Assembly: GCA_001897675.1 (NCBI GenBank)
Contig: MKUE01000139.1
Coordinates: 1-55,771 of the forward strand
Direction: 5' to 3'
Source of the DNA: Thiobacillus sp. 65-1059
GTDB taxonomy: Bacteria; Pseudomonadota; Gammaproteobacteria; Burkholderiales; Thiobacillaceae
DNA length: 55,771 nucleotides
The notes beneath the pieces are model-generated. The model made no database searches. It worked only from the letters and a program-made list of their open reading frames with translations, and was not told the DNA's origin. Each line of letters begins with the position of its first letter. Within the stretch, counting starts at the first letter, position 1. The translations under genes and the position numbers were made by a program. Shown one piece after another: positions 32,547 to 40,813 of the stretch.

Positions 32547-34358
32547 ATGTCGCTTCCCGCCCCCTCCGCCCTGCCGGCCTGGCTCCGGCCCTTCACCTCC
32601 TTCCTCGGCTGGTGGCCGCGCGTCAACCGCGACACCACGCGCGCCGACCTCATGGCCGGCCTCACCGGCGCGCTGGTCGCGCTGCCGCAGGGCGTGGCCT
32701 TCGCCACCATCGCCGGCATGCCGCCCGAATACGGCCTCTACGCCGGCATGATCCCGGCCATCATCGCCGCGCTGTTCGGCTCCAGCTGGCATCTGGTGTC
32801 GGGTCCCACCACGGCGGCGTCGATCGTGCTGTTCTCGGTGCTGTCGCCGCACGCCGAACCGGGCAGCGCCCACTACGTGAGCCTGGCGCTGACGCTGACC
32901 TTCATGGTCGGCCTGATCCAGATCGTGATGGGCCTGGCCAAGCTCGGCACGCTGGTGAATTTCATTTCGCATTCGGTGGTGACCGGATTCACCGCCGGTG
33001 CCGCCATCCTCATCGCCACCAACCAGGTGAAGCACTTCACCGGACTGGCGATTCCGCGCGGGTCGTCGTTCGCGGACACCTGGACGCACGTGTTCACGCG
33101 CGCCGACGAAATCGAACTCGCGATCGTGGCGACCGGGCTCTTCACGCTGCTGCTCGGCATCGCGGTCAAGCGCTGGCTGCCGAAGCTGCCCTACATGATC
33201 GTCGCCATGCTCGGCGGTGCGCTGTTCGGCAACGTGCTCGGCATGAAGCTGGGCATCGCACTTCCCACCGTGGGCGCGCTGCCCGCCAGCCTGCCGCCGC
33301 TGTCGGCGCCGAATTTCGACGCCGGCAGCGTGCGCGCCGTCGCCTCCGGCGTGATCGCGGTGACGCTCCTGGCCCTGACCGAGGCGGTGTCGATCGCGCG
33401 CGCGCTCGCCGCGCGCTCAGGCCAGCACGTCGACGGCAACCAGGAGTTCGTCGGCCAGGGGCTGTCCAATCTCGCCGGCGCGTTCTTCTCCGGCTACGTC
33501 GCCACCGGTTCGTTCAACCGCAGCGGGGTCAACTACGCGGCGGGTGCAAAAACGCCGCTTGCCGCGATGCTCGCGGGCGTGTTCCTGCTGGTGCTGGTGC
33601 TGTTCGTCGCGCCCTGGGCACAGTACCTGCCGAACGCGGCGATGGCCGGTATCCTCTTCCTGGTGGCGTGGGGGCTGATCGATTTCGACGAGATCGTCCA
33701 TACCCTCAAGAGCAGCCGCCAGGAGTCCGCGATCATGGCGGCTACCTTCGCCGCCACGCTGTTCCTCACGCTGGAAGAGGCCATCATCATCGGCGTTCTG
33801 CTGTCGCTCGCGATCTATCTGTCGCGCACTTCGAAGCCTGGCGTGCGGGTGCGCGTTCCGAATCCGCACAGCGCCAAGCGCAAATTCATGGATGCCGGCC
33901 ATATTGCGCAGTGTCCTCAACTCAGATTCGTGCGCATCGATGGCTCGCTGTTCTTCGGCGCCACCTCGCACATTCGCGAGGCGCTGGCGGCGCAGGACCA
34001 GGCCGCACCGGGGCAGAAACACGTGGCGGTCGTCGCCCACGGCATCAACTTCATCGACCTCGCGGGTGCCCATTATCTGGCCGAGGAGGCCGAACGCCGG
34101 CGCGGTCTGGGAGGTGGGCTCTACTTCATCCGCACCAAGGACACGGTGCAGGAACAGCTGGCCGAAAGCGGGGCGCTGAAGGCCATCGGCGGAGGCAACC
34201 TGTTCGACTCCAAGACCGAGGCGATCGCCGCAATCACCCCACGGCTCGACCCCGAAGTGTGCCGCAGCTGCCGGGCGCGAATTTTCCGCGAATGCCAGGG
34301 CCAGGATGTGCCACAATCAGAACTACCCGACGTGATGATGCAGGTGTCCCATGCCTGA
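32547..34358 (+). CDS. SulP-family anion transporter with STAS and C-terminal Cys motif
   Basis: A 603-residue SulP protein. The TM domain starts ADLMAGLTGALVALPQGVAFA and contains VDGNQEFVGQGLSNLAGAFFSGY. The STAS domain lies at about 455-570, with VVAHGINFIDLAGAHYLAEEA. A short tail EVCRSCRARIFRECQGQD places three cysteines in C-x2-C-x7-C, possibly redox- or metal-sensitive. The start is uncertain: ATG 32547 is preferred, GTG 32535 and TTG 32523 are in frame. It overlaps the following Usp-like gene by 8 bases, and is preceded by 11-bp phased repeats of the OmpR-type regulator. Confidence 0.9.
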   Translation: MSLPAPSALPAWLRPFTSFLGWWPRVNRDTTRADLMAGLTGALVALPQGVAFATIAGMPPEYGLYAGMIPAIIAALFGSSWHLVSGPTTAASIVLFSVLSPHAEPGSAHYVSLALTLTFMVGLIQIVMGLAKLGTLVNFISHSVVTGFTAGAAILIATNQVKHFTGLAIPRGSSFADTWTHVFTRADEIELAIVATGLFTLLLGIAVKRWLPKLPYMIVAMLGGALFGNVLGMKLGIALPTVGALPASLPPLSAPNFDAGSVRAVASGVIAVTLLALTEAVSIARALAARSGQHVDGNQEFVGQGLSNLAGAFFSGYVATGSFNRSGVNYAAGAKTPLAAMLAGVFLLVLVLFVAPWAQYLPNAAMAGILFLVAWGLIDFDEIVHTLKSSRQESAIMAATFAATLFLTLEEAIIIGVLLSLAIYLSRTSKPGVRVRVPNPHSAKRKFMDAGHIAQCPQLRFVRIDGSLFFGATSHIREALAAQDQAAPGQKHVAVVAHGINFIDLAGAHYLAEEAERRRGLGGGLYFIRTKDTVQEQLAESGALKAIGGGNLFDSKTEAIAAITPRLDPEVCRSCRARIFRECQGQDVPQSELPDVMMQVSHA

Positions 34359-34836
34359 ATTTCGCCCCTACCGACGGATCCTTGCCCTGATTCGCTTCGA
34401 CGCCATGGACGGCGCGACGGCGGAGAAGGCGCTGATGCTCGCGCGCCTGAACCAGGCTCAACTCGATTTCCTGCACCTCATCGAACCCGACGGCACGCTC
34501 GACGGCGGCTATCCGGGCAGCACCCGGCAGGCAACGGCGTTGGACCTCGAGCGGGCCTCGCTGCGCCGACTGGATTTCCTGGCCGCGCGGCTGGGCGCTG
34601 GCGAGGCCCGCTGCCACGCGATCTACGGACCCTTGCGGCAGGGCTTCCGGCAGTATGTGCGCGACGCGCAGCCTGACCTCATCGTCACCGGGGAGCAGAC
34701 GGCCTATCTGGATGGCCCGCACGACGTGCTGGTGCTGTCGGGTGCGCACCGGTCGCAGGGCGGACGCTTGCTGGCGATGCTGATGAGTCTGCTCGGCTTG
34801 CGGCAGCGGGCGCGTGTGCGTCCGCTGATGCGCTGA
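34351..34836 (+). CDS. Universal-stress-protein-like protein coupled to SulP
   Basis: A 161-residue protein with a Usp-like fold: FRPYRRILALIRFDAMDGATAEKALMLARLNQAQLDFLHLI at the start and a late DLIVTGEQTAYLDGP...VLVLSG segment. The classic ATP-binding motif is not clear. ATG overlaps the SulP stop by 8 bases, so the two are translationally coupled. The pairing of a Usp-like protein with a transporter repeats the design of the minus-strand operon (24447). A regulatory role for the transporter is inference. It ends four bases from a convergent gene. Confidence 0.7.
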   Translation: MPEFRPYRRILALIRFDAMDGATAEKALMLARLNQAQLDFLHLIEPDGTLDGGYPGSTRQATALDLERASLRRLDFLAARLGAGEARCHAIYGPLRQGFRQYVRDAQPDLIVTGEQTAYLDGPHDVLVLSGAHRSQGGRLLAMLMSLLGLRQRARVRPLMR

Positions 34837-34839
34837 GGT

Positions 34840-35268
34840 TCAGCGCGCCGGGCTTTCGGGGCCGTTTCGCCGCCGCGCCTGCAGATCCAGCACGCTGGCA
34901 GGCGTATCCGGCCGCTGCCGGCCGGCGAGCAGCTGCAGTGCCTGATGGAATTCGCCGGGCAGGCGCTTCATGGTCTCGGCCGCCTGCGGCAGGTAATGCA
35001 CCACTTCGAACGGCACCCGCCCGTCCAGCGAACTGCGCGCCTGCGGGCGGAAATGCTGCCACGCCAATTCGACCCAGGCGCGGTTCTGGCTGTCGACGAA
35101 AATGAACTCCTCCGCATCCAGCACCGCCATGTACTGCATGCTGCGGATCGGCACGAACAGGCAGGTGCCCGCACGCGCCAGCAGGGTGTGCGCAAGATTG
35201 TAGGTGGCAGCGGGAAGATAGTCCGGCAGCCGCACGATTTCCTTCTCACGATAGAAACGTTCTTCCAT
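34840..35268 (-). CDS. Conserved unknown protein
   Basis: A 142-residue soluble protein starting MEERFYREKEIVRLPDYLP. It contains LFVPIRSMQYMAVLDAEEFIFVDSQNR and RVPFEVVHYLPQAAETMKRLPGEFHQAL, which look like a folded alpha/beta domain. I do not recognise a named family. It is convergent with the Usp-like gene and divergent from the thioredoxin gene over a 111-base gap that holds its likely promoter. Composition agrees with the chromosome. Confidence 0.72.
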   Translation of the reverse strand: MEERFYREKEIVRLPDYLPAATYNLAHTLLARAGTCLFVPIRSMQYMAVLDAEEFIFVDSQNRAWVELAWQHFRPQARSSLDGRVPFEVVHYLPQAAETMKRLPGEFHQALQLLAGRQRPDTPASVLDLQARRRNGPESPAR

Positions 35269-35379
35269 GGCGTAACGGTAGCGTCATTCGCAGCTCGTGG
35301 TAAGTACTCTCTATAACGGAGCGGAAAGCCCGGCCATTGAGGCAAAATAGGCGGCATTGCTTTTCGCGCCGTAACCGCC

Positions 35380-35751
35380 ATGACCGACCTGCACGCCGCC
35401 CATGCACCGGGCCACATTTTCGACACCCATCTCGAGCACTTCGACCGCGACGTCATCGAGGCTTCGCACGTGCAGCCGGTCCTGGTCGATTTCTGGGCCG
35501 ACTGGTGCCCGCCGTGCCGCGCGCTGACTCCAGTGCTGGAGCGCGTCATTGCGCATCATGCCGGCAGGCTCCACATGGCCAAGGTCGAGGTCGACGAAGG
35601 CGCCAACATGAAGCTTGCCGGCCGTTACGGCCTGCGCGGCTTTCCCACCGTGCTGCTGTTCGTCAAGGGCGAAATCGTCGGGCGCTTTTCCAGCGCCAGG
35701 CCGGAACACTGGGTGCGCGAGTTCATCGCCGAGCACACCGATATTGAATAA
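35380..35751 (+). CDS. Thioredoxin-fold protein with CPPC active site
   Basis: A 123-residue thioredoxin-like protein without a signal peptide. The active site reads FWADWCPPCRAL, so CPPC replaces the usual CGPC. The cis-proline region RGFPTVLLFVKGEIVGRF is normal. CPPC usually raises or shifts the redox potential relative to CGPC, so it may act as a thiol-disulfide oxidoreductase with special partners rather than the general reductant. An N-terminal extension of about 20 residues precedes the fold. The next gene (PIN domain) overlaps its stop by 8 bases. Confidence 0.9.
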   Translation: MTDLHAAHAPGHIFDTHLEHFDRDVIEASHVQPVLVDFWADWCPPCRALTPVLERVIAHHAGRLHMAKVEVDEGANMKLAGRYGLRGFPTVLLFVKGEIVGRFSSARPEHWVREFIAEHTDIE

Positions 35752-36226
35752 GGTCGTTCTCGACACCAACGTCGTACTCGACCTCCTCTTCTTCGACGAC
35801 GCGGCCGCGCGACCTCTGCGGCTGGCGCTGGAAGACGGCCGCATGCGCTGCGTGGTGTCGGGTGCCACCTTCGACGAATGGCGGCGCGTGCTGGGGTATC
35901 CGGAGTTTGGCCTGGATGCGGCGCGGCAGGCGGCGCTGCTGGCGCGTTACCGGGCGCTGTCGGCGATGGCGGATGACGCCGGCGCGGCCACCTGGCTGCC
36001 CCCGGAGGCTACGGTCCACTGCGGGATGGCGCCCGCGTGGAACCGCATGCCGCGCTGCAGCGACCCCGACGATCAGAAGTTCATCGAACTGGCGGCGATG
36101 GCCGGGGCGCAGGGACTGGTCAGCAAGGACCGCGCGCTGCTCAGGCTGCGCCGCCGCTGCGCGCCGCATTTTCGGGTCATGAGCCCGGTCGAGGCGGTGC
36201 GCTGGCTGGGCGCGATGCCTGCCTGA
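35744..36226 (+). CDS. PIN-domain protein, putative toxin-type ribonuclease
   Basis: A 160-residue PIN-domain protein starting at TTG 35744 (MNKVVLDTNVVLDLLFF). The acidic residues D of LDTNV, then E in TFDEWRRVL, and CSDPDDQKFIELA plus SKDRALL fit the metal-dependent nuclease site. It matches the COG1569-type family, often annotated as the toxin of a toxin-antitoxin pair. No antitoxin gene is adjacent: the upstream neighbour is a thioredoxin-like gene and the downstream one is nhaR in opposite orientation. It may therefore be an orphan or have another role. Overlap of 8 bases with the thioredoxin gene suggests coupled translation. Confidence 0.8.
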   Translation: MNKVVLDTNVVLDLLFFDDAAARPLRLALEDGRMRCVVSGATFDEWRRVLGYPEFGLDAARQAALLARYRALSAMADDAGAATWLPPEATVHCGMAPAWNRMPRCSDPDDQKFIELAAMAGAQGLVSKDRALLRLRRRCAPHFRVMSPVEAVRWLGAMPA

Positions 36227-36238
36227 ACAGCGCGGGCT

Positions 36239-37144
36239 TCAATCCGCGTCCCGCGGCTGGAACCTGCGCCGCGCCGCCTCGCTCACCGCCAGCACCGCCG
36301 GGTGGCTCAGCCGCCGCTCCACCGAAATGGCGAAAAAGCGTTCGCGGATTTCCAGCGTCTGCCCCAGCTCGATCACCTCGTACTGCCGCATCACCTCCGG
36401 CGCCGTGCTCAGCGGCACCGGGAACACCCCCGCGCCCGCCTGGCCGAAAGCGCTCATCAATGCGCTGTCGTCGAACTCGCCGACGACGCTGGGCTGGATG
36501 CCGCGACGTTCCAGCCAGCGCAGCAGCGGCGCGCGCAGCGCGCTGTCCTCGCCGGGAATCAGCAGCGGCGCGCCGTGCAGATTGGCCGGGAAGTCCGGCC
36601 CCAGCGCGCCGGCAATCGCGCGCGCGGCCAGAAAGGCGATGCCGCATTCGCCGAGAGGGTGGCTGTAGCCCTTGATGTCCATGCTCGACGGCAGCTGCCG
36701 GTCGGCCAGCACCATGTCGAGGCGGTGGATCGACAGTTCGGCGGCCAGCTGTTCCAGCCGCCCCTCCTTGCACACCAGCTTGACCGGTTCGGCCAGGGTG
36801 AGCGCGGGGGCCAGCAACTGGTAGGCAATCGCCTTCGGCACGACGTCGGCGATGCCGACGCGGAAAGGGTGGGCGCGCGCGGCGCTGCGGTTTTGCAGGG
36901 CCTCTTCGAGTTCGGCGCCGACGTGGAAGATTTCATCGGCGTAGGCCAGGGCGGTGCGTCCGGCGTCGGTCAGTTCGAGCCGGCGCCCGCTGCGGCGGAA
37001 CAATGCCACGCCCAGGCGCTGCTCGAGTACACCGATCTGGCCGGACAGGGTCTGCGGCGTCAAGTGCAGCTTCTCGGCGGCGCGGTTGATGGCTCCGGTT
37101 TTTGCGACGGTGCGGAAGTAGTGCAGATGCTTGTAATTGAGCAT
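36239..37144 (-). CDS. nhaR: NhaR-type LysR-family transcriptional activator
   Basis: A 301-residue LysR-family regulator. The N-terminal HTH MLNYKHLHYFRTVAKTGAINRAAEKLHLTPQTLSGQI is the NhaR type. In E. coli NhaR activates nhaA in response to Na+ and alkaline pH. The effector domain runs from about residue 92 (HPFRVGIADVVPKAIAYQLL). No nhaA antiporter is near; the divergent neighbour is htpX, and an inverted repeat in the gap is the likely binding site. It could therefore link ionic stress to membrane protein quality control, which is inference. Confidence 0.88.
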   Translation of the reverse strand: MLNYKHLHYFRTVAKTGAINRAAEKLHLTPQTLSGQIGVLEQRLGVALFRRSGRRLELTDAGRTALAYADEIFHVGAELEEALQNRSAARAHPFRVGIADVVPKAIAYQLLAPALTLAEPVKLVCKEGRLEQLAAELSIHRLDMVLADRQLPSSMDIKGYSHPLGECGIAFLAARAIAGALGPDFPANLHGAPLLIPGEDSALRAPLLRWLERRGIQPSVVGEFDDSALMSAFGQAGAGVFPVPLSTAPEVMRQYEVIELGQTLEIRERFFAISVERRLSHPAVLAVSEAARRRFQPRDAD

Positions 37145-37168
37145 GGCGCCGAATCTGTTCGTTAAAAT

Positions 37169-37206
37169 CGAACAATAGCAGTAGAAAAATCGAATTTTAT
37201 TGTTCG
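37169..37206. promoter_or_regulatory. Inverted repeat in the nhaR-htpX gap, probable LysR-type operator
   Basis: CGAACAATA (37169-37177) and TATTGTTCG (37198-37206) are perfect complements separated by 20 AT-rich bases. It lies 25-60 bases upstream of the nhaR start and about 100 bases from htpX. Confidence 0.55.
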
Positions 37207-37302
37207 TATTCTGTCTATATTCTGTCGTGTGCCCGAGAAAATGCGGGGTTGCCGCGCCGATGCCGGCAACCCGTGCGCGGCTGGGCTTAACTGGAGAACA
37301 CC

Positions 37303-38181
37303 ATGAAGCGTATCGTTTTATTCCTGGCCACCAACCTGGCCATCGTGCTGGTGCTGTCGTTCACCATGCGTATCCTGGGCGTCGAGCCCTATCTCACCGC
37401 GAATGGGCTGAACCTTGGCTCGCTGCTGATCTTCGCCGCCGTGATGGGCTTTGGCGGCTCGCTCATTTCGCTCGCCATTTCGAAGTGGATGGCGAAGAAA
37501 TCGATGGGCGTGCGGGTGATCGAGACACCGTCGAATTCGACCGAATTCTGGCTGGTCGAAACCGTGAAGAAATACGCCGCGGATGCCGGGATCGGCATGC
37601 CCGAAGTCGGGATTTTCGATTCGCCCGAAGTCAATGCCTTCGCCACCGGCATGAACAAGAACAGCGCGTTGGTCGCCGTGTCCGCGGGGCTGCTGAATAC
37701 CATGACGCGGCCGGAAGCCGAGGCGGTGATCGGTCACGAAGTCGCCCACATCGCCAACGGCGACATGGTGACGCTGGCGCTGATCCAGGGGGTGGTCAAC
37801 ACTTTCGTGATGTTCCTCTCGCGCGTGATCGGCCATACCGTCGACCGCGTGGTGTTCAAGAACGAGGAAGGCCACGGCCCGGCGTTCTTCGTCACCATGA
37901 TCGTGGCGGAACTGGTGCTCGGCATCCTCGCATCGATCATCGTCATGTGGTTCTCGCGCCAGCGCGAGTTCCGTGCCGACCGCGGCGGCGCCTCGCTTGC
38001 CGGCAAGGGCGCGATGATCGCCGCACTGGAGCGCCTGGCGAGCCTGCATCCGCATCCGTTGCCCGACAAGATGGCGGCCTTCGGCATCGCCGGCGGCGGC
38101 GCGGCGGGCCTCAAGCGCCTGTTCATGACGCACCCGCCGCTGGAAGAGCGGATCGCCGCGCTGCGCGCGATCCAGGGCTGA
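37303..38181 (+). CDS. htpX: Protease HtpX, membrane zinc metalloprotease
   Basis: A 292-residue M48B metalloprotease. Two N-terminal TM helices (about 4-22 and 36-56) are followed by the zinc site HEVAH (145-149). A second pair of TM segments and the third ligand region (about [13 protein letters not shown]) come later. HtpX degrades misfolded membrane proteins on the cytoplasmic side together with FtsH. CTGGAG precedes ATG 37303. The length matches the family. terC follows after 16 bases on the same strand. Confidence 0.96.
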   Translation: MKRIVLFLATNLAIVLVLSFTMRILGVEPYLTANGLNLGSLLIFAAVMGFGGSLISLAISKWMAKKSMGVRVIETPSNSTEFWLVETVKKYAADAGIGMPEVGIFDSPEVNAFATGMNKNSALVAVSAGLLNTMTRPEAEAVIGHEVAHIANGDMVTLALIQGVVNTFVMFLSRVIGHTVDRVVFKNEEGHGPAFFVTMIVAELVLGILASIIVMWFSRQREFRADRGGASLAGKGAMIAALERLASLHPHPLPDKMAAFGIAGGGAAGLKRLFMTHPPLEERIAALRAIQG

Positions 38182-38197
38182 GGCCAGCAGAAGTCGC

Positions 38198-39175
38198 ATG
38201 GACGCTGTCAGCACCACCCTGAGCATCGGCGAACCGTGGATGTGGGGGGCGTTCGTCGGCTTCGTGCTGGCGATGCTGGCCGTCGACCTGTTCCTGGCCG
38301 GCGGCAACAAGGCGCACAAGGTCGGCTTCAAGGAAGCGGCGGCGTGGTCCTTCGTCTGGTTTACGCTGGCGATGCTGTTCAACCTCGGGCTGTGGTGGTA
38401 TCTGAAGGGGAGCTACGGCAGCGAGGTGGCCGACGTCAAGGCGATGGAGTTCCTGACCGGCTACCTGATCGAGAAATCGCTCGCGGTCGACAACATCTTC
38501 GTCTTTCTGATGATCTTCAGCTTCTTCGCCGTGCCGGCGGAGTTCCAGCGGCGCGTGCTGATCTACGGTGTGATCGGCGCGATCGTCATGCGTGCCGCCA
38601 TGATCCTTGCTGGTGCCTGGCTGGTGAAGGAATTCCACTGGATCCTGTATCTGTTCGGCGCCTTCCTCGCCATCACCGGCATCAAGATGCTGATGTTCGC
38701 CGAGGCCGAGCCGGATCTGGCGAAGAACCCTCTGCTCAAGTGGGTCAAGCGCCATGTCCGAATGACCCCGGACTTCCGCGGCGAGAAGTTCTGGGTCGTC
38801 GAGAACGGCGTGCGCGTGTTCACGCCCCTGTTCCTGGTGCTGATCATGATCGAGATCTCCGACCTGATTTTCGCGGTCGACTCGATTCCTGCGATCTTCG
38901 CCATCACCACCGACCCCTTCATCGTGTTCACCTCGAACATCTTTGCCATTCTCGGCCTGCGCGCGATGTACTTCATGCTGGCCGGCATGGCCGACCGTTT
39001 CCACCTGCTGAAATACGGCCTGGCCATCGTGTTGTTGTTCGTGGGAACGAAAATGCTGATCGTCGACTTTTACAAAATCCCGGTAGGCTTGTCGCTCGGC
39101 ATCGTCGGCTTCATCATCGCCGGCTTCATGTTTGCCAGCCTGTGGACGACGCGGAAACGCGCCGCGCCGGACTGA
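38198..39175 (+). CDS. TerC/Alx-family membrane protein
   Basis: A 325-residue integral membrane protein of the TerC/Alx family with about nine TM segments. Family segments include EKSLAVDNIFVFLMIFSFF, LMIEISDLIFAVDSIPAIFAIT and FAILGLRAMYFMLAGMADRF. The conserved acidic residues within TM helices fit a metal (probably Mn2+) export role, as proposed for Alx, but this is not settled. It follows htpX by 16 bases and may be cotranscribed. No yybP-ykoY (manganese) riboswitch can fit in that gap. A strong hairpin follows the gene. Confidence 0.9.
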   Translation: MDAVSTTLSIGEPWMWGAFVGFVLAMLAVDLFLAGGNKAHKVGFKEAAAWSFVWFTLAMLFNLGLWWYLKGSYGSEVADVKAMEFLTGYLIEKSLAVDNIFVFLMIFSFFAVPAEFQRRVLIYGVIGAIVMRAAMILAGAWLVKEFHWILYLFGAFLAITGIKMLMFAEAEPDLAKNPLLKWVKRHVRMTPDFRGEKFWVVENGVRVFTPLFLVLIMIEISDLIFAVDSIPAIFAITTDPFIVFTSNIFAILGLRAMYFMLAGMADRFHLLKYGLAIVLLFVGTKMLIVDFYKIPVGLSLGIVGFIIAGFMFASLWTTRKRAAPD

Positions 39176-39181
39176 AGCCGG

Positions 39182-39219
39182 CGGCGGCCTGCCGGACGCG
39201 GCGGGCCGGCAGGCCGCCG
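39182..39219 (+). repeat. GC-rich intercistronic hairpin after terC
   Basis: A perfect 14-bp stem (cggcggcctgccgg, 39182-39195, with its complement 39206-39219) has a 10-base loop and no following T-run. It may stabilise the terC message end or act as a weak terminator. Confidence 0.55.
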
Positions 39220-39253
39220 CGTGCCAGCAACTGGACCCAGCCGGAGGGCATAG

Positions 39254-40309
39254 ATGCCGATCAAAACCGATTCCCCGCTCGCTCGCCGCATTGCGGCATT
39301 CATTTTCCTGTTCTTCATTTTCGGGCTCACCTTCTGGGTACTGTCGCCGTTTTTCGCCTCGCTGGCGTGGGCGGGGATTCTCGCGTACGTCACCTGGCCG
39401 CTCCATCAGCGCTTGTGCCGCCACCTGCCGGGGCGCGCCAATCTGGCGGCGCTGCTGATGACGCTGGGCGTCGCCGCGACCCTGTTGCTGCCGCTGCTGT
39501 GGGTGATGTTCACCGTGGTGGTGGACGTGGCGGCGGCTTCGGCGACCCTCAAGCAACTCGCCATCCACGGCCTGCCGCCGCTGCCTGCGGGCGTGCGCGC
39601 CTGGCCGGGCGGAGAATGGATCGCGGCGCAGTATCAGCGCGTGCAGGCCGACCCGGCGTGGGTGCGCGCGCAGGTCGACGCGCTGGGGCTGACCGATGCC
39701 GCACAGCTGAAAGCCCTGGCAGGCGGCGTCGGGCGCAACGCGGCGAAATTCGGCCTGGCGGTGTTTGCGCTGTTCTTTCTGTATCGCCACGGCGACAGCG
39801 TGCTGACCCAGTTCCGCCGGGTGGCCACGCGCTGGCTGGGCGCGGCGGCGCGCGGCTACATCCAGGCGGTGGGGGTGACCGTGCGCGCCGTGGTGTTCGG
39901 CATCGTGCTCACCGCGCTGGCGCAGGGGGTGCTTGCCGGGCTGGGCTACTGGGTCGCCGGAATCGACGCGCCCGCACTGTGGGGGGCGATCACCGCGCTG
40001 GTATCGCTGATTCCTTTCGTCGGCCCGGTGGTGTGGATCGGCCTGTCGCTGGGCCTGCTGGTGCACGGCGAAACCCAGGCAGCGCTGGGCCTGTTCCTGT
40101 GGGGGGCGCTGGTGGTGAGCTGGGTCGACAACCTGATTCGTCCGCTCGTCATCAGCGGGCCGACGCGGATTCCGTTCCTGCTGGTGTTTCTCGGCGTGCT
40201 CGGCGGCATCAACGCGTTCGGCCTGATCGGCCTGTTCCTGGGACCGGTGCTGCTCGCGGTGTCGGTGGCCATCTGGCGCGAATGGCTGGTGCATGCGCGT
40301 TCGGTCTGA
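39254..40309 (+). CDS. AI-2E family (PerM/YdgG-like) membrane permease
   Basis: A 351-residue membrane protein of the AI-2E transporter family. TM helices cluster at the N-terminus (FIFLFFIFGLTFWVLSPFFASLAWAGILAYVTWPL) and after residue 200. The extramembranous central region (about 100-185) separates them. The family signature ITALVSLIPFVGPVVWIG and later DNLIRPLVISGPTRIPFLLVFLGVLGGI are present. Family members are proposed exporters or sodium/proton antiporters; the AI-2 link is weak. GGAGGGC precedes ATG 39254. It is followed by a psiE-like gene. Confidence 0.88.
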   Translation: MPIKTDSPLARRIAAFIFLFFIFGLTFWVLSPFFASLAWAGILAYVTWPLHQRLCRHLPGRANLAALLMTLGVAATLLLPLLWVMFTVVVDVAAASATLKQLAIHGLPPLPAGVRAWPGGEWIAAQYQRVQADPAWVRAQVDALGLTDAAQLKALAGGVGRNAAKFGLAVFALFFLYRHGDSVLTQFRRVATRWLGAAARGYIQAVGVTVRAVVFGIVLTALAQGVLAGLGYWVAGIDAPALWGAITALVSLIPFVGPVVWIGLSLGLLVHGETQAALGLFLWGALVVSWVDNLIRPLVISGPTRIPFLLVFLGVLGGINAFGLIGLFLGPVLLAVSVAIWREWLVHARSV

Positions 40310-40349
40310 GGCCGGTGGTATCCTTGCCACATCCCGACCGCATACCGCC

Positions 40350-40775
40350 ATGAACCCCGCCAAAGACCGTCTTCTCTCGCGCTGGGCGCTCAGCCTGCTG
40401 GGCGTTCTCGAAGCCATCGGCCTCATCGTCATCACGCTCGCCACGCTGGCCGCCGGCGTGTTCGAAGTGAAGACCATGGCCGCTGCCGGCACGGTGACGC
40501 TGGCCGATCTGCTGCTGCTTTTCCTGTACCTGGAAATCCTCGCCATGGTGGGGGTGTACTTCCGTTCCGGCCAGTTGCCGGTGCGTTTCCCCATCTACAT
40601 CGCCATCGTGGCGCTGGCGCGCTATGTGGTGCTCGACATGAAAAGCCTCGACGTCTGGCGCATGCTCGGCGTGACCGCCTCGCTGCTGTTGCTGGCCTGT
40701 GCGGTGCTGGTGATTCGTTACGGTCACACCCGCTTCCCTTACGAAGACAATCCGAAAGGCGATATCCAGCCCTGA
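40350..40775 (+). CDS. PsiE-family phosphate-starvation-inducible membrane protein
   Basis: A 141-residue protein with four predicted TM helices: about 13-37, 45-62, 78-96 and 107-124. It resembles the PsiE family (LEIIGL.. start and YLEILAMVGVYFRSGQLPVRFPIYIAIVALARYVVLDMK). PsiE of E. coli is induced by phosphate starvation; its biochemical role is unknown. The ATG at 40350 gives the family N-terminus. It lies 40 bases after the permease and 38 bases before the methyltransferase gene. Confidence 0.82.
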   Translation: MNPAKDRLLSRWALSLLGVLEAIGLIVITLATLAAGVFEVKTMAAAGTVTLADLLLLFLYLEILAMVGVYFRSGQLPVRFPIYIAIVALARYVVLDMKSLDVWRMLGVTASLLLLACAVLVIRYGHTRFPYEDNPKGDIQP

Positions 40776-40813
40776 GGGGCGCGAATGTCGCCGTCATTAA
40801 TTTTTCCCCGCTG

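Noticed and set aside
37945-38197. yybP-ykoY-type manganese riboswitch before terC
   Set aside because: The terC gene starts only 16 bases after htpX, and no riboswitch-like structure fits there.
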